DNA of 49,118 bases, taken from positions 1 through 49,118 of the forward strand of contig SUZO01000022.1 in the NCBI GenBank assembly GCA_015059805.1, given 5' to 3'. Under the pieces are notes generated by a model. It did no database searches. It was not told where the DNA came from and saw nothing but the letters and a program-made list of their open reading frames with translations. This DNA is from Rikenellaceae bacterium (lineage in GTDB: Bacteria; Bacteroidota; Bacteroidia; Bacteroidales; Rikenellaceae). Positions 1 to 9,145 of this stretch are shown one piece after another; positions within the stretch are counted from its first letter, which is position 1; every line of letters starts with the position of its first letter. A program made the translations under genes and the position numbers.

Positions 1-323
1 ACGACACAAAGCAGGTGAATAGGTATATGGAGGAGAAGAGTCGCCCAGTGCCATTCTCGCGTATGATTTATGTGGGCGATGGAACGACGGACATCCCTTG
101 TATGCGCCTTGTAAAGAACTTTGGCGGTCACTCCATTGCTGTCTACAACCCCAAGGACAAGGCAAAGCGCGGCGAGATGAACACCCTTATTCGTGATAAC
201 CGCGTAAACCACGTCTGTCCGGCAGATTATACCGAGGGCTCGGAAATAGATGCAGTTGTAAAGGCGGTAATTGACAAGTGTATTGCCGACTACAATGTCG
301 AGCTACTTGAGATAGCTAAATAG
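1..323 (+). CDS. HAD-family hydrolase, C-terminal part (5' end outside window)
   Basis: The reading frame is open from the window edge (first full codon at base 3) to a TAG at 321-323, so only the last ~107 residues are visible. The segment YVGDGTTDIPCMRL matches HAD motif IV (GDGxTD, metal-binding acidic residues), followed by IAVYNPKD, typical of the end of the Rossmannoid core. Substrate cannot be deduced because the nucleophile motif DxD lies outside the window. A small hairpin follows the stop, and the next gene starts 40 nt later. Confidence 0.75.
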   Translation, partial: DTKQVNRYMEEKSRPVPFSRMIYVGDGTTDIPCMRLVKNFGGHSIAVYNPKDKAKRGEMNTLIRDNRVNHVCPADYTEGSEIDAVVKAVIDKCIADYNVELLEIAK

Positions 324-332
324 CGTAAACAC

Positions 333-348
333 AGAGGCTTATGCCTCT
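333..348 (+). terminator. Short hairpin after the HAD gene
   Basis: A 6-bp GC-rich stem (AGAGGC / GCCTCT) with a TTAT loop directly follows the HAD stop codon. The downstream T-tract is weak (TTAAAATA), so this may be an attenuating hairpin and not a full terminator. Confidence 0.4.
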
Positions 349-363
349 TAAAATACTAACTAT

Positions 364-1026
364 ATGAAACGAATTACACTACTAATCTGTGCGCTTTTTG
401 TTACTAGTGTAATAAGTGCGCAATCTCGCACGGTTGAGTATGACGGTCAGCAGAATACTGTTACCGTAACCCGTGTTAAGCCAAAGAGGGTAGATCAGCA
501 CGACCTTCGTATTGGCATTGGAAGCCCATCGTTAGGTTTGGGTCTGTTTGTAACCACTTATGCAGATGATTACTACTACAAAAATTTCCGAGAGGAGGTT
601 CTTGATGCAAAGACCTACGATGCAGGTACTTACTTTACAGGTATCTACTCACTGAGCTACGCCTATCACTCTCGCCGCTGGCTGCAGTGCGGTGCTACGG
701 TCAATTTTGCCCTTTTAACAAATCCTACACGCTACGTAGAGGATAATACACTTAAGAGCCGCGAAACTGGTTTTATGGTGAGTGTTATGCCTACATTCCG
801 TTTTGTCTACCTCTACCGCGAGAAGGTGCAACTATACTCAACTGTCTCTGTAGGTCTTGCTGGGGGAAGTAGTGGTATGATGCTTCCTTGGGCAGATTTT
901 ACGCTTATCGGATGTACCTTTGGTCGTAAACTCTTCGGTTTTGTGGAGCTTGGCTCGCTGACGGGTACAGGCGGTTGTGGTAGAGTGGGTATTGGTTATC
1001 GTTTTGATTCAAAAAAGAGGAGGTAG
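364..1026 (+). CDS. Exported hypothetical protein, probable outer-membrane barrel
   Basis: 220 aa. The first ~19 residues form a signal peptide (KR, hydrophobic core LLICALFVTSV, then ISAQS as the cleavage region). The mature part has alternating aromatic/polar stretches (for example YSLSYAYHSRRW, VMPTFRFVYLY, RVGIGYRFDSKKRR), as expected of a small beta-barrel, but it lacks a family motif I recognise. It is separated from the next gene by 3 nt, so the two exported proteins and the following rdgB and folE appear co-transcribed. Function unknown. Confidence 0.7.
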   Translation: MKRITLLICALFVTSVISAQSRTVEYDGQQNTVTVTRVKPKRVDQHDLRIGIGSPSLGLGLFVTTYADDYYYKNFREEVLDAKTYDAGTYFTGIYSLSYAYHSRRWLQCGATVNFALLTNPTRYVEDNTLKSRETGFMVSVMPTFRFVYLYREKVQLYSTVSVGLAGGSSGMMLPWADFTLIGCTFGRKLFGFVELGSLTGTGGCGRVGIGYRFDSKKRR

Positions 1027-1029
1027 GCT

Positions 1030-1758
1030 ATGAAAAGATATATTGTTGTGCTAATGGCTCTGTTATCTCTTACATCTTGTAAGATTGCCGACGGCTTTAG
1101 TAGAAATGAGGATGCTGTAGATAGGTTGCTCTATAATAGGGCTGTTACAGCTATACACGAGGCATCAAACCTATCTTATTATGCAATTTATGCCGATATA
1201 CTACTTGGTGGGGATGAAACAGAAATACGCCTTCTAAATGCGGTGCTTTCAAAGAACTACCTTGTCACTATAGAGGAGGACGGAGTAAAGTTCCAGAGAA
1301 TACTCAGCAATGGTGTCTTAGAGAATAGTTATAAAGTTACAACTGGTGGTAAAAGGCTCTCTGAGGGTGCTGTGTGGGAGCTTACTACAATTAGTCAGTA
1401 TCAGAAGTTATCTGCCCAGTTTGTAGGCAAGCAGGGTGCTGAAAGGGAGTTTTATATTGAGAAGATAGATGAAAAACCGTTCTTCTATGAATATGATAAA
1501 CTCTCTTACCACTTTGATTTCAAGTATGATGCATCTATAGATGCTCTTGCCGTACTATCAACTATTTCTGGTGTAGGTACTATTGATGGCGAGGGGTATA
1601 CACTTGACTTTACCATTCTTAAAAGCGCGCCAGTGGTTACTATAAACTGCAGTGGTGTAGATAGTGGCGTGATAGATATTAAGTATAAAGACCTTGTTTT
1701 AGGCACTGAGGATAAGACCACAGCTGTGATAAATGGTAAGTATGTAAGTTACGAATAG
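1030..1758 (+). CDS. Hypothetical lipoprotein
   Basis: 242 aa. The N-terminus MKRYIVVLMALLSLTSCK is a lipoprotein signal with lipobox LTSC (Cys17), so it is probably anchored in an envelope membrane. The rest is predicted globular, with no transmembrane segment and no motif I recognise. It lies 3 nt after the preceding exported protein and 2 nt before rdgB, so it belongs to the same transcription unit. Function unknown. Confidence 0.7.
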   Translation: MKRYIVVLMALLSLTSCKIADGFSRNEDAVDRLLYNRAVTAIHEASNLSYYAIYADILLGGDETEIRLLNAVLSKNYLVTIEEDGVKFQRILSNGVLENSYKVTTGGKRLSEGAVWELTTISQYQKLSAQFVGKQGAEREFYIEKIDEKPFFYEYDKLSYHFDFKYDASIDALAVLSTISGVGTIDGEGYTLDFTILKSAPVVTINCSGVDSGVIDIKYKDLVLGTEDKTTAVINGKYVSYE

Positions 1759-1760
1759 AT

Positions 1761-2339
1761 ATGAGAAGATTGATTTTTGCCACAAATAATGCCCATAAAC
1801 TTGGCGAGGTGCAGGCTCTGCTTGGCGACGCTTTTGAGTTGGTGACATTACGTGAGTGTGGTATTACGGAGGATATTCCAGAGACAGCCGACACCCTTGA
1901 GGGAAATGCACTGCAGAAGGCACGCTATGTATACGAAAAAACAGGTATGGATTGCTTTGCAGACGATACTGGGCTGGAGGTTGATGCACTCGGAGGCGCT
2001 CCAGGGGTACACTCGGCGCGCTATGCCACAGATGGACACGACTTTGCGGCAAATAATCGTCTGTTGCTGAAAAATCTTGAGGGGATAACTGACCGCACAG
2101 CCCGCTTTAGAACAGTTATAGCGCTTATTCTTGACGGTGTGGAGTATACCTTTGAGGGTCGCGTTGAGGGGACAATAGCCACCGCCGAGTCTGGCAGTGA
2201 GGGCTTTGGGTATGACCCACTTTTTGTACCTTCGGGAGAAATTATTACCTTTGCGCAGATGTCGGCTGAGGCTAAGAATGCAATCTCGCACCGCGGCAGA
2301 GCTGTTGCTAAACTTGTAAACTTTTTGAAAACACTATAG
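1761..2339 (+). CDS. rdgB: Non-canonical purine NTP pyrophosphatase (RdgB/HAM1)
   Basis: 192 aa, normal family length. Hydrolyses dITP/XTP and related deaminated purine NTPs to the monophosphates, cleansing the nucleotide pool. Visible signatures are the N-terminal substrate loop [11 protein letters not shown], the acidic motif [28 protein letters not shown] in the middle, and the C-terminal [10 protein letters not shown]. Start is the ATG 2 nt after the lipoprotein gene; folE follows after 2 nt, so the unit is tightly packed. Confidence 0.96.
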   Translation: MRRLIFATNNAHKLGEVQALLGDAFELVTLRECGITEDIPETADTLEGNALQKARYVYEKTGMDCFADDTGLEVDALGGAPGVHSARYATDGHDFAANNRLLLKNLEGITDRTARFRTVIALILDGVEYTFEGRVEGTIATAESGSEGFGYDPLFVPSGEIITFAQMSAEAKNAISHRGRAVAKLVNFLKTL

Positions 2340-2341
2340 AT

Positions 2342-2944
2342 ATGGAAAACTATAGAAGGGAAGATATTTTTGACGAGCAGACCCTTGAGAAGCTCGCCTA
2401 CCACTACTCCGAGGTGCTCAAGCTCTTGGGTGAGGACCCAGAGCGTGAAGGACTTGTTAAGACCCCTATGCGCGTGGCAAAGGCGTGGTCGTTTCTGACA
2501 AAGGGGTATAACGAGGACCCTATAGAGATTATCCGCTCGGCGATGTTTAACGAGGAGTATCGCCAGATGGTGCTTGTCAAGGATATTGAGATCTTCTCTG
2601 TCTGTGAGCACCATATGCTGCCATTTATCGGCAAGGCTCACGTGGCGTATATTCCCAATGGCAAGATTACTGGTCTGAGCAAGATTGCTCGCGTAGTGGA
2701 GTGCTTTGCCCGCAGATTGCAGGTGCAGGAGCGACTGACAGTCCAAATCCGCGACTCTATTCAGGAGGCGCTCAACCCACTGGGCGTGGCTGTGGTTATT
2801 GAGGCTTCGCACACCTGTATGCAGATGCGCGGCGTGGAGAAGCAGGACTCAGCGACCACAACTTCGGCATTTACAGGCATCTTCCTCTCCGACCACCGCA
2901 CCCGCGAGGAGTTTATGTCGCTTATCTCTAATAGATTGAGGTAG
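2342..2944 (+). CDS. folE: GTP cyclohydrolase I
   Basis: 200 aa. Converts GTP to 7,8-dihydroneopterin triphosphate, the first step of folate/pterin synthesis, in the cytosol. The zinc ligands are visible in [18 protein letters not shown] and in [13 protein letters not shown], and the GTP-binding region [20 protein letters not shown] is intact. It is the last gene of the unit and is followed by a strong bidirectional terminator shared with rhaA. A Zn-independent FolE2 is excluded by these motifs. Confidence 0.97.
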   Translation: MENYRREDIFDEQTLEKLAYHYSEVLKLLGEDPEREGLVKTPMRVAKAWSFLTKGYNEDPIEIIRSAMFNEEYRQMVLVKDIEIFSVCEHHMLPFIGKAHVAYIPNGKITGLSKIARVVECFARRLQVQERLTVQIRDSIQEALNPLGVAVVIEASHTCMQMRGVEKQDSATTTSAFTGIFLSDHRTREEFMSLISNRLR

Positions 2945-2963
2945 TTACTTTTCTTTATAATAA

Positions 2964-3000
2964 TAAACCGCCCCTATTCTGACTGAATAGGGGCGGTTTA
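2964..3000. terminator. Bidirectional terminator between folE and rhaA
   Basis: A perfect 15-16-bp stem (AAACCGCCCCTATTC / GAATAGGGGCGGTTT) with a TGACT loop lies between the convergent genes. The A-rich left flank and T-rich right flank let it act in both directions. Confidence 0.9.
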
Positions 3001-3016
3001 CTGTATATTTATAGGA

Positions 3017-4267
3017 TTATCGCTTTGATGTTACCTCGCGCTCATACTGCTGAATGTCGGCAATAAAGCCCTCCCCAACAGGAACGTTATTTCTCAAGCA
3101 GAACATATCCCAAACGGCATTCCAAGGCATATTCTTACTCTCCTCAAGCAGAGCAAGGCGCTCAAAGCCCTGACCATTTGCCTCATACTGACGTAGCTGA
3201 GCAAGTGGCTCAAGAAGAGCCTGAAGCAGACACTTCTGTGTTGCGCGAGTACCGATAACGTATGCACCAATACGGTTGATTGATGCGTCAAAGTAGTCTA
3301 AACCGATATGTACTCTATCAAGGGCGTTGCAGCGAACAATCTCCTTACACAAATCCATGGTCTCGTCGTTCATAATGGTCACGTGGTCAGAGTCCCAACG
3401 CACTGGGCGGCTCACGTGGAGCATAACCTCTGGTACAAAGAGCAGCAGTGAAGAGAGCTTGTCAGCAACACTCTCGGTAGGGTGGAAGTGACCAGTGTCA
3501 AGGGTTACAATCTTGTTGTTTGTAGCGCCGTAGCCGATATAGAAGTCATTTGAGCCGACAGTGTAGCTCTCAAGACCGATACCAAAGACCTTAGACTCTA
3601 CGCAGTCCTTCATATTGTCATACTGCTGTGCAAAAATCTGATCCAAAGAGTCCTTCAGCAGCTGGCGGTAGAGCATGCGGTTTACAGTAATATCCTTGCT
3701 TCCGTCGTGCACCCATAGGTTCATAATGCAAGGGTTGCCCTGACGCACGCCCATATACTCGGCAATGGCGCGACAACGCTTTGAGTGCTCAATCCAGAAG
3801 TCGCGGATAGCCTTATCTGGGTTTGCAAGTGAGAGGTCGCCCGACTTTGGATGTGAGAAGGAGGTGGTGTTGAAATCAAGGCTCATACCATTCTCAAGAC
3901 CCCACTCAATCCAGCTCTCAAAGTGCTTAGGCTCTACCTGGTCGCGGTCTACGAACACCCCGCCAAAGTCACCATAAATCTCGTGTAGATTTAGTCGCTG
4001 ACGACCAGGAATAAGAGATGATGCCTTGAGAATATCGGCGCGCAGCTCATCAATATTACGCGCCTTGCCTGGGTAGTTTCCCGTAGCCTGAATACCGCCC
4101 GTAAGCTCACCACTCGCCTCAAAGCCAGATACATCGTCCGCTTGCCAGCAGTGCATTGATATCTCAACCTTTTGAAGCTGCTCTAACACCTGCTCCACAT
4201 CTATTCCAAGCTCTGCATATCGCTCAACAGCAATATCGTACGCCTGCTTAATTCTCATTTCATTCAT
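3017..4267 (-). CDS. rhaA: L-rhamnose isomerase
   Basis: 416 aa, full family length. Interconverts L-rhamnose and L-rhamnulose, a metal-dependent TIM-barrel enzyme. Recognised by HCWQADDVSGFE near residue 40, the GGIQATGNYPG loop, and the central HEIYGDFGGVFVDRD and LDFNTTSFSHPK segments, plus the DTGHFHP metal-site motif. Its start overlaps the end of rhaB by 8 nt (ATGAATGA), so the two are translationally coupled as rhaB-rhaA. No aldolase (rhaD), transporter or RhaR-type regulator lies next to them in this window. Confidence 0.97.
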   Translation of the reverse strand: MNEMRIKQAYDIAVERYAELGIDVEQVLEQLQKVEISMHCWQADDVSGFEASGELTGGIQATGNYPGKARNIDELRADILKASSLIPGRQRLNLHEIYGDFGGVFVDRDQVEPKHFESWIEWGLENGMSLDFNTTSFSHPKSGDLSLANPDKAIRDFWIEHSKRCRAIAEYMGVRQGNPCIMNLWVHDGSKDITVNRMLYRQLLKDSLDQIFAQQYDNMKDCVESKVFGIGLESYTVGSNDFYIGYGATNNKIVTLDTGHFHPTESVADKLSSLLLFVPEVMLHVSRPVRWDSDHVTIMNDETMDLCKEIVRCNALDRVHIGLDYFDASINRIGAYVIGTRATQKCLLQALLEPLAQLRQYEANGQGFERLALLEESKNMPWNAVWDMFCLRNNVPVGEGFIADIQQYEREVTSKR

Positions 4268-5744
4268 ATTTTGTAGGTTTTAAGGTTTGAAATCTTCTGT
4301 ATGCATCGTTCCACGCCTCTGCGTTTTGAGGGGTGAAAGAATCTGTTGTGATTGAGTTGCGGATAATAGCGCGAGCCTCGGCAACAGAGCCAACAACCCC
4401 TGCACCAACCGCCTGCATCATTATATTTCCGATAGCTGTCGCCTCGGATGGTCCTGCAACAACACACTTGCCCGTAGCATTTGCCGTATACTGGTTGAGC
4501 AGCGCATTCTTTGAGCCACCACCGATAATGTTAAGGGTCTCAATGGCAAATGGAGCCATGCTCTCAAGTATCTCAAGCACCTGACGGTAACGCAACGCTA
4601 AACTCTCAAATATTGTGCGGACAATCTGCTTGTCGCTCTTTGGTGCTACTTGACCAGTTTGGGCGCAGAAGCTCTCTATAGCCCCTAACATAGAGTCTGG
4701 GTTGGCAAAAATTGCATCATCGGGGTTGATAAAGCACTGGAAAGGCTCTGCACTCTCAGCCATAGCGACAATCTCTGGGTAAGAGTACTCCTTGCCCTGA
4801 CGGCTCCACTCCTTGCGGCACTGCTCAAGAATCCACATTCCGCAGATATTCTTCAAAAAGCGGGTTGTGCCCTCTACGCCACCCTCATTTGTAAAGTTCT
4901 CAAGCATAGACTCCTCTGTAATTATCGGCGTGCGGGTCTCGATGCCCATCAGCGACCAAGTGCCAGAAGAGAGGTAGGCGAAGTTCTCTGTCTCTACGGG
5001 CACTGCCATAACTGCCGAGGCGGTGTCGTGCCCTGCTACAGCGACAACATCAACCTCTCCAATGCTCGTCTGCGCAGCAATGGTAGGGTTGATTTTGCCG
5101 ATAACGCATCCTGGAAGGGTCGGCTCAAGCAGAATATCCCCCTTTACGCCCGCAGTGGTAAGCAGCTCTCTATCCCACCTCTGTGTGCGCGGGTCAAGGC
5201 ACTGCGATGTGGAGGCTATGGTATACTCACAAATCTGCTTGCCCGTGAGCATATAGCTCAGCGCATCGGGCATAAAGAGCAGCCTATCTGCCTGAACAAT
5301 AGGGCTATACCCCTCCTTTACGGCTGCGTAAATCTGGAAGAGGGTGTTGAAGTTCATCACCTGAATGCCCGTCTTGCTGTAGACCTGCTCGCGCGGGATA
5401 AGCTCAAAAAACTCCTCTGGCGCACCGTTAGTATATGGGTCACGATATGCGCGTGGCATACCGAGCAGAGAGCCATCGCTACCGAATGGGACAACATCTA
5501 CGCCCCAAGTATCAATGCCCACAGAGTCGGGGCGAATGCCTCGCTTAGCGCAGAGTGTAAGACCCTCTACAATATGCTCGTAGAGAGATAGAATATTCCA
5601 GTAGTACTTGCCATTTACTGCCGTAATACCATTACCAAATCGGGTAAGCTCCTCAACCTCCACGCGACCGTCACGTAGAGTACCTAAAAGTGTGCGACCA
5701 GATGTTGCACCGAGGTCAAATGCAAGAAATTTAGAGTGTTTCAT
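4260..5744 (-). CDS. rhaB: Rhamnulokinase
   Basis: 494 aa FGGY-family carbohydrate kinase that phosphorylates L-rhamnulose. The N-terminal phosphate loop FDLGATSGRTLLG, the catalytic-base region DTWGVDVVPFG, and AGHDTASAVMAVP and the ADENOSINE-site segment IIGGGSKNALLNQ are all present. The family assignment to rhamnulose is supported by the overlapping rhaA gene. The ATG sits only a few bases after a TAnnTTTG promoter element, so the transcript may be leaderless. Confidence 0.95.
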   Translation of the reverse strand: MKHSKFLAFDLGATSGRTLLGTLRDGRVEVEELTRFGNGITAVNGKYYWNILSLYEHIVEGLTLCAKRGIRPDSVGIDTWGVDVVPFGSDGSLLGMPRAYRDPYTNGAPEEFFELIPREQVYSKTGIQVMNFNTLFQIYAAVKEGYSPIVQADRLLFMPDALSYMLTGKQICEYTIASTSQCLDPRTQRWDRELLTTAGVKGDILLEPTLPGCVIGKINPTIAAQTSIGEVDVVAVAGHDTASAVMAVPVETENFAYLSSGTWSLMGIETRTPIITEESMLENFTNEGGVEGTTRFLKNICGMWILEQCRKEWSRQGKEYSYPEIVAMAESAEPFQCFINPDDAIFANPDSMLGAIESFCAQTGQVAPKSDKQIVRTIFESLALRYRQVLEILESMAPFAIETLNIIGGGSKNALLNQYTANATGKCVVAGPSEATAIGNIMMQAVGAGVVGSVAEARAIIRNSITTDSFTPQNAEAWNDAYRRFQTLKPTKYE

Positions 5745-5748
5745 ACTA

Positions 5749-5779
5749 CAAATTTATAAACATTTTTTATGATAGTCAA
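5749..5779 (-). promoter_or_regulatory. Probable rhaBA promoter
   Basis: On the minus strand TTG (5779-5777), a 20-nt spacer and TAAATTTG (5756-5749) fit the Bacteroidota -33/-7 consensus. The -7 element ends 4 nt before the rhaB ATG (5744). Confidence 0.55.
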
Positions 5780-5865
5780 CAATAAATAGACGAAAAAAAT
5801 GGGGTTATGTACATTGTTTGTTCAAAAATATTTTCAATACCTGCAGAGTATTCGTTAATTTGTTG

Positions 5866-5873
5866 TAATTTTG
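5866..5873 (+). promoter_or_regulatory. purC promoter -7 element
   Basis: TAATTTTG matches TAnnTTTG and lies 34 nt before the purC ATG. No good TTTG is visible at the expected -33 distance, so only the -7 half is supported. Confidence 0.5.
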
Positions 5874-5907
5874 TAACAGAAACAAAACAAACTAATATCA
5901 GAATAGA

Positions 5908-6852
5908 ATGGAAGCTATTGTAAAGACAAACTTCAACTTTAAGGGTCAGCAGAGCCACTATGTTGGTAAGGTGCGCGACGTTTATGCTATCGAGGGCGAC
6001 TACCTTGTAATGGTTGTCTCTGACCGTATCTCAGCCTTTGATGTGGTACTGCCAAAGGGTATTCCGTTCAAGGGTCAGGTGCTTAACCAGATTGCTGCAT
6101 CGTTCCTTGACGCTACTGCCGACATCCTTCCAAACTGGAAAATCGCTGTTCCAGATCCAATGGTAACTGTGGGTCACAAGTGTGAGCCATTTAAGGTGGA
6201 GATGGTTATTCGTGGATACCTCTCTGGTCACGCATGGCGCGAGTATAAGGCTGGCAAGCGCACTATCTGCGGCGTAGCTATGCCAGATGGTATGGTTGAG
6301 AACCAGAAGTTCCCAGAGCCAATCATCACCCCTACAACCAAGGCTGACGAGGGTCACGATGAGGATATCTCTAAGGAGGAGATTATCGCTCGCGGTATCG
6401 TTAGTCGTGAGGACTATGAGCAGCTTGAGGCTTACACCCGCGCAATTTTTGCTCGCGGAACAGAGATTGCTGCCAAGATGGGTCTTATCCTTGTTGATAC
6501 AAAGTACGAGTTTGGTAAGAAGAATGGCGTTATCTACCTTATGGATGAGATTCACACTCCAGACTCTTCACGCTACTTCTACGCCGAGGGCTATGCCGAG
6601 CGCCTTGCTGCAGGTGAGAAGCAGAAGCAGCTGAGCAAGGAGTTTGTGCGCGAGTGGCTTATGGCAAATGGTTTCCAGGGTCAGGAGGGAGAGCAGGTGC
6701 CTGAGATGACTCCAGAGATTGTAGCCTCTATTACCGACCGCTACATTGAGCTCTACGAGAACATCACTGGCGAGAAGTTCGTCAAGGCTGAGTGCGAAGA
6801 TGTTGCTGCTCGCATTGAGAAGAATGTCAGCGATTTTCTTGCTACTTTGTAG
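5908..6852 (+). CDS. purC: Phosphoribosylaminoimidazole-succinocarboxamide synthase
   Basis: 314 aa. Joins CAIR with aspartate using ATP to make SAICAR in purine synthesis. Diagnostic parts are [20 protein letters not shown] near the N-terminus, RISAFD, the [17 protein letters not shown] segment and [13 protein letters not shown] followed by [11 protein letters not shown]. The length corresponds to the longer SAICAR synthetase type (about 310 aa) and not the 240-aa form. Single-gene unit ending in a hairpin terminator; other pur genes are not nearby. Confidence 0.97.
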   Translation: MEAIVKTNFNFKGQQSHYVGKVRDVYAIEGDYLVMVVSDRISAFDVVLPKGIPFKGQVLNQIAASFLDATADILPNWKIAVPDPMVTVGHKCEPFKVEMVIRGYLSGHAWREYKAGKRTICGVAMPDGMVENQKFPEPIITPTTKADEGHDEDISKEEIIARGIVSREDYEQLEAYTRAIFARGTEIAAKMGLILVDTKYEFGKKNGVIYLMDEIHTPDSSRYFYAEGYAERLAAGEKQKQLSKEFVREWLMANGFQGQEGEQVPEMTPEIVASITDRYIELYENITGEKFVKAECEDVAARIEKNVSDFLATL

Positions 6853-6873
6853 CCCAGTAAAGTGATTATACAA

Positions 6874-6904
6874 AAAGGGTCACACTTTCAAAGTGCGACC
6901 CTTT
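6874..6904. terminator. Bidirectional terminator between purC and the 290-aa membrane protein
   Basis: AAAGGGTC pairs with GACCCTTT, one A/C mismatch, then CACTT pairs with AAGTG around a 3-nt loop. It separates two convergent genes. Confidence 0.8.
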
Positions 6905-6919
6905 ACTGTTGTCTGCTCT

Positions 6920-7792
6920 CTACCAATATATAATATAGTTGCGCAGGTAGTTGATTACTGAGATTAGAGCGAGCATAACAGATAGCACAACCATTATTAC
7001 AAGACCGAAAATTAGAGAGATCCATGTCTCGGAGTTGTCTGTCTCGGTTTTGGTCGTTCCGTCGCTATATGTGGTCACTGTTTTATAGGTCTTTGCAGTT
7101 GCTACGCCCATAAATAGTCCACCGATAATTCCAGAGAGGAAGCTGGTGCCGTTGCCCCCCTTTTGCTGTTTTGCGGCAATGAGGAACGTTGCTGAGCGAC
7201 TGGCAAGTAGGTAGAGGGCAATGCCTACACCGATAGATATAGCCGCCTCAGCAGAGCCAGCGATTGCAGAGAGTACAATGCCGACGATAACGGCGGTGAT
7301 AACCATCGCTTTTGAGCCGTTAAATTGGCGCTTACGGGCATGGTTAAGTATCTCGTTGGCATCATTTATACGCTCCACAATACGACTATTTGTCGGCATT
7401 GCGGCGATAGCCTGCTCAAGTGTAGCGAGTGACTTTTTCACTACAGAGTGTTTGAGTGGATATGGAACCATATCCCCATCCTCATTAGGCAGCTCTCCCC
7501 AGAGAGCAATAATTTGGTCAATATTGCTATCTATCTCCATCGCCTCCTGAGCTGTCATGTCGCCCAAAGATTGCTCCTTGCGCAAACCCCTAAACTCAGC
7601 GGCGGTGTAGTCTGTGCGTAACGCCTTGCGGAAGAAGTTTTCATAGAGCATGTGTGCCACCATGGCAAGCAGCGCAAGTAGTACAATAATGGCGGTAATA
7701 ATGCCCTGAACATCTGTTGTTGAAGATGTTGTCTGCGCAAAGGCGCTATATGCACCAAGGGCAAAGAGTGTTGTAAAACAGAGTCTTTTCAT
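6920..7792 (-). CDS. Exported/membrane hypothetical protein
   Basis: 290 aa. It begins with a signal-like segment (MKRLCFTTLFALGAYSAFAQ), then a hydrophobic helix (GIITAIIVLLALLAMVAHML), a ~90-residue soluble part with the acidic segment ALWGELPNEDGDM, two or three central helices (MVITAVIVGIVLSAIAGSAE, AISIGVGIALYLLAS, FLSGIIGGLFMGVA) and a last helix near the C-terminus (SLIFGLVIMVVLSVMLALIS). No enzyme motif seen. It follows the DUF4252 gene on the same strand but has its own promoter-like sequence upstream, so membership in the sigma-factor cluster is only positional. Confidence 0.65.
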   Translation of the reverse strand: MKRLCFTTLFALGAYSAFAQTTSSTTDVQGIITAIIVLLALLAMVAHMLYENFFRKALRTDYTAAEFRGLRKEQSLGDMTAQEAMEIDSNIDQIIALWGELPNEDGDMVPYPLKHSVVKKSLATLEQAIAAMPTNSRIVERINDANEILNHARKRQFNGSKAMVITAVIVGIVLSAIAGSAEAAISIGVGIALYLLASRSATFLIAAKQQKGGNGTSFLSGIIGGLFMGVATAKTYKTVTTYSDGTTKTETDNSETWISLIFGLVIMVVLSVMLALISVINYLRNYIIYW

Positions 7793-7816
7793 GTTTGGAT
7801 TTTTTGTTTATCACCC

Positions 7817-7847
7817 CAAAATTACAAAAAATCTTCAGTTTTAACAA
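7817..7847 (-). promoter_or_regulatory. Probable promoter of the 290-aa membrane protein gene
   Basis: Minus strand TTG (7847-7845), 20-nt spacer, TAATTTTG (7824-7817); the ATG lies 24 nt further. This fits the Bacteroidota housekeeping consensus. Confidence 0.5.
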
Positions 7848-7854
7848 CTATCCT

Positions 7855-8289
7855 CTATTTTTTACCATTTCCGATAAGCGACATCGCCTTTTCAATCTGT
7901 ATGTCGCTACCAGAGAGCAGTATTAACACCGCGCTATTTTCAGAGTGTGAGAACATTGCCAAGTGGTATATTTTACCCGCGCTGTCGCTCTTGCTGTGTA
8001 TCGACACATTCTTGCCATCGCTGACCATTGACATTATCCTCTTATACTCGGATAGCAAGGCTGTAGCATCTGCCGTAAAGAGGGGTGCAATATCGCCATC
8101 TTCAGTAGAGAGGGCGACCATCGAATCAATACCCTTCACTTTATTTGTCTGGAAAATCTCCTTTGTCAGCTCTACACTTGTAAATCCAGGCTTGTTGAGA
8201 TACTTCTCAAGAAGTTGTTTTGTGGTGAGCTGCTGTGCCACGGCTGTTAGTGGCATCAGGAGCAGAAGTATTGTAATAATCCTTTTCAT
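7855..8289 (-). CDS. DUF4252-type exported protein
   Basis: 144 aa with a signal peptide (MKRIITILLLLMPLTAVAQQ). The mature part (FTSVELTKEIFQ ... YKRIMSMVSDGKNVSIHSKS ... LILLSGSDIQIEKAMSLIG) has the layout of DUF4252 proteins, small exported Bacteroidota proteins usually found next to ECF sigma factors. The gene lies 19 nt after the beta-barrel gene in the sigma operon. Biochemical role unknown. Confidence 0.7.
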   Translation of the reverse strand: MKRIITILLLLMPLTAVAQQLTTKQLLEKYLNKPGFTSVELTKEIFQTNKVKGIDSMVALSTEDGDIAPLFTADATALLSEYKRIMSMVSDGKNVSIHSKSDSAGKIYHLAMFSHSENSAVLILLSGSDIQIEKAMSLIGNGKK

Positions 8290-8308
8290 AGTGTAGACAA
8301 TTTTGCTG

Positions 8309-9133
8309 TTAGAACCATAATCCCATACCTGCAGAGATGCGGTTTGCCGAAATATCGGTGCTCTGTTTGTACATATTGAGCACTGAATAGTTTACAAAGG
8401 CGTAGATTCTGCGCCAGCCAATGCGCGCTGTAACACCCACTTGAATAGGGTTTAGTGGCAGGGCTCTGTCAATTTGGGTCTTAGGCTTTTTGTAGGATAA
8501 TTGTGAGTTCATCAATATATCCAAAGATGCACCTGCAGAGATGAAGAATCGTTGGCGGATGTTCCAATCAAAGAGCATTGGCATGTGGATATAGCTCACC
8601 GCGAGCTTAGATTTCTTAATACCCTCATCAAGATTTATAATGTTAAAGCGACCCTGGTCATAGCTAAGCGACACATTTTTGTTAAATGTATAGTTCTCCA
8701 TCGCAAAACCGAAGCCCAAAGTAAAGCCGAGGGTGCGCTTAGGGTTTAGCGGAACATTCATCGTCATCAGATTTATGTTTACGCAGACAGCCTTGTGGTT
8801 ACTAAATCCCAAAACCTCCTGCATAGCGGTGTCGTAGCCAGTAAAGTCGGTATTGACAACAAAATTAGTACCTATTTCAAGAAGTGCTAAGTGGTTGTAT
8901 GACGGTATGTTGACACCTCCAAATCTAAAGTAAGCCTTGCTGCTCTTACTTGATTGCGTAGCTACAGAATCCCTACCACCAAGGCGGAAATTCATACCCG
9001 CCAAGTTGATTGTCAGGTCGCCATTATCCGCAGTGACGCTACTCTGACCACTCTTGTCTAAAGAGATTGTCTGCTGTGCCACGGCTGTGGTGGCAAGTGC
9101 TATAAGTAGTAGGGTTGTAAAGATCTTCTTCAT
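8309..9133 (-). CDS. Outer-membrane beta-barrel protein in the sigma-factor operon
   Basis: 274 aa with a signal peptide (MKKIFTTLLLIALATTAVAQ). The mature sequence alternates hydrophobic and polar residues in strands (RTLGFTLGFGFAMENYTF, PIQVGVTARIGWRRIYAFVN) and ends in GMGLWF, whose terminal aromatic residue is typical of outer-membrane barrels. Third gene of the sigma/anti-sigma operon, 12 nt after the anti-sigma gene. PorT-like barrels are a possible family. Ligand or function not deducible. Confidence 0.65.
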   Translation of the reverse strand: MKKIFTTLLLIALATTAVAQQTISLDKSGQSSVTADNGDLTINLAGMNFRLGGRDSVATQSSKSSKAYFRFGGVNIPSYNHLALLEIGTNFVVNTDFTGYDTAMQEVLGFSNHKAVCVNINLMTMNVPLNPKRTLGFTLGFGFAMENYTFNKNVSLSYDQGRFNIINLDEGIKKSKLAVSYIHMPMLFDWNIRQRFFISAGASLDILMNSQLSYKKPKTQIDRALPLNPIQVGVTARIGWRRIYAFVNYSVLNMYKQSTDISANRISAGMGLWF

Positions 9134-9145
9134 GGTATATCCTCC

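Noticed and set aside
2021..2812. 263-codon antisense frame under rdgB and folE
   Set aside because: Mirror of two clearly recognised genes; no domain.
5028..5591. 187-codon plus-strand frame within rhaB
   Set aside because: Shadow of the rhamnulokinase gene on the opposite strand.
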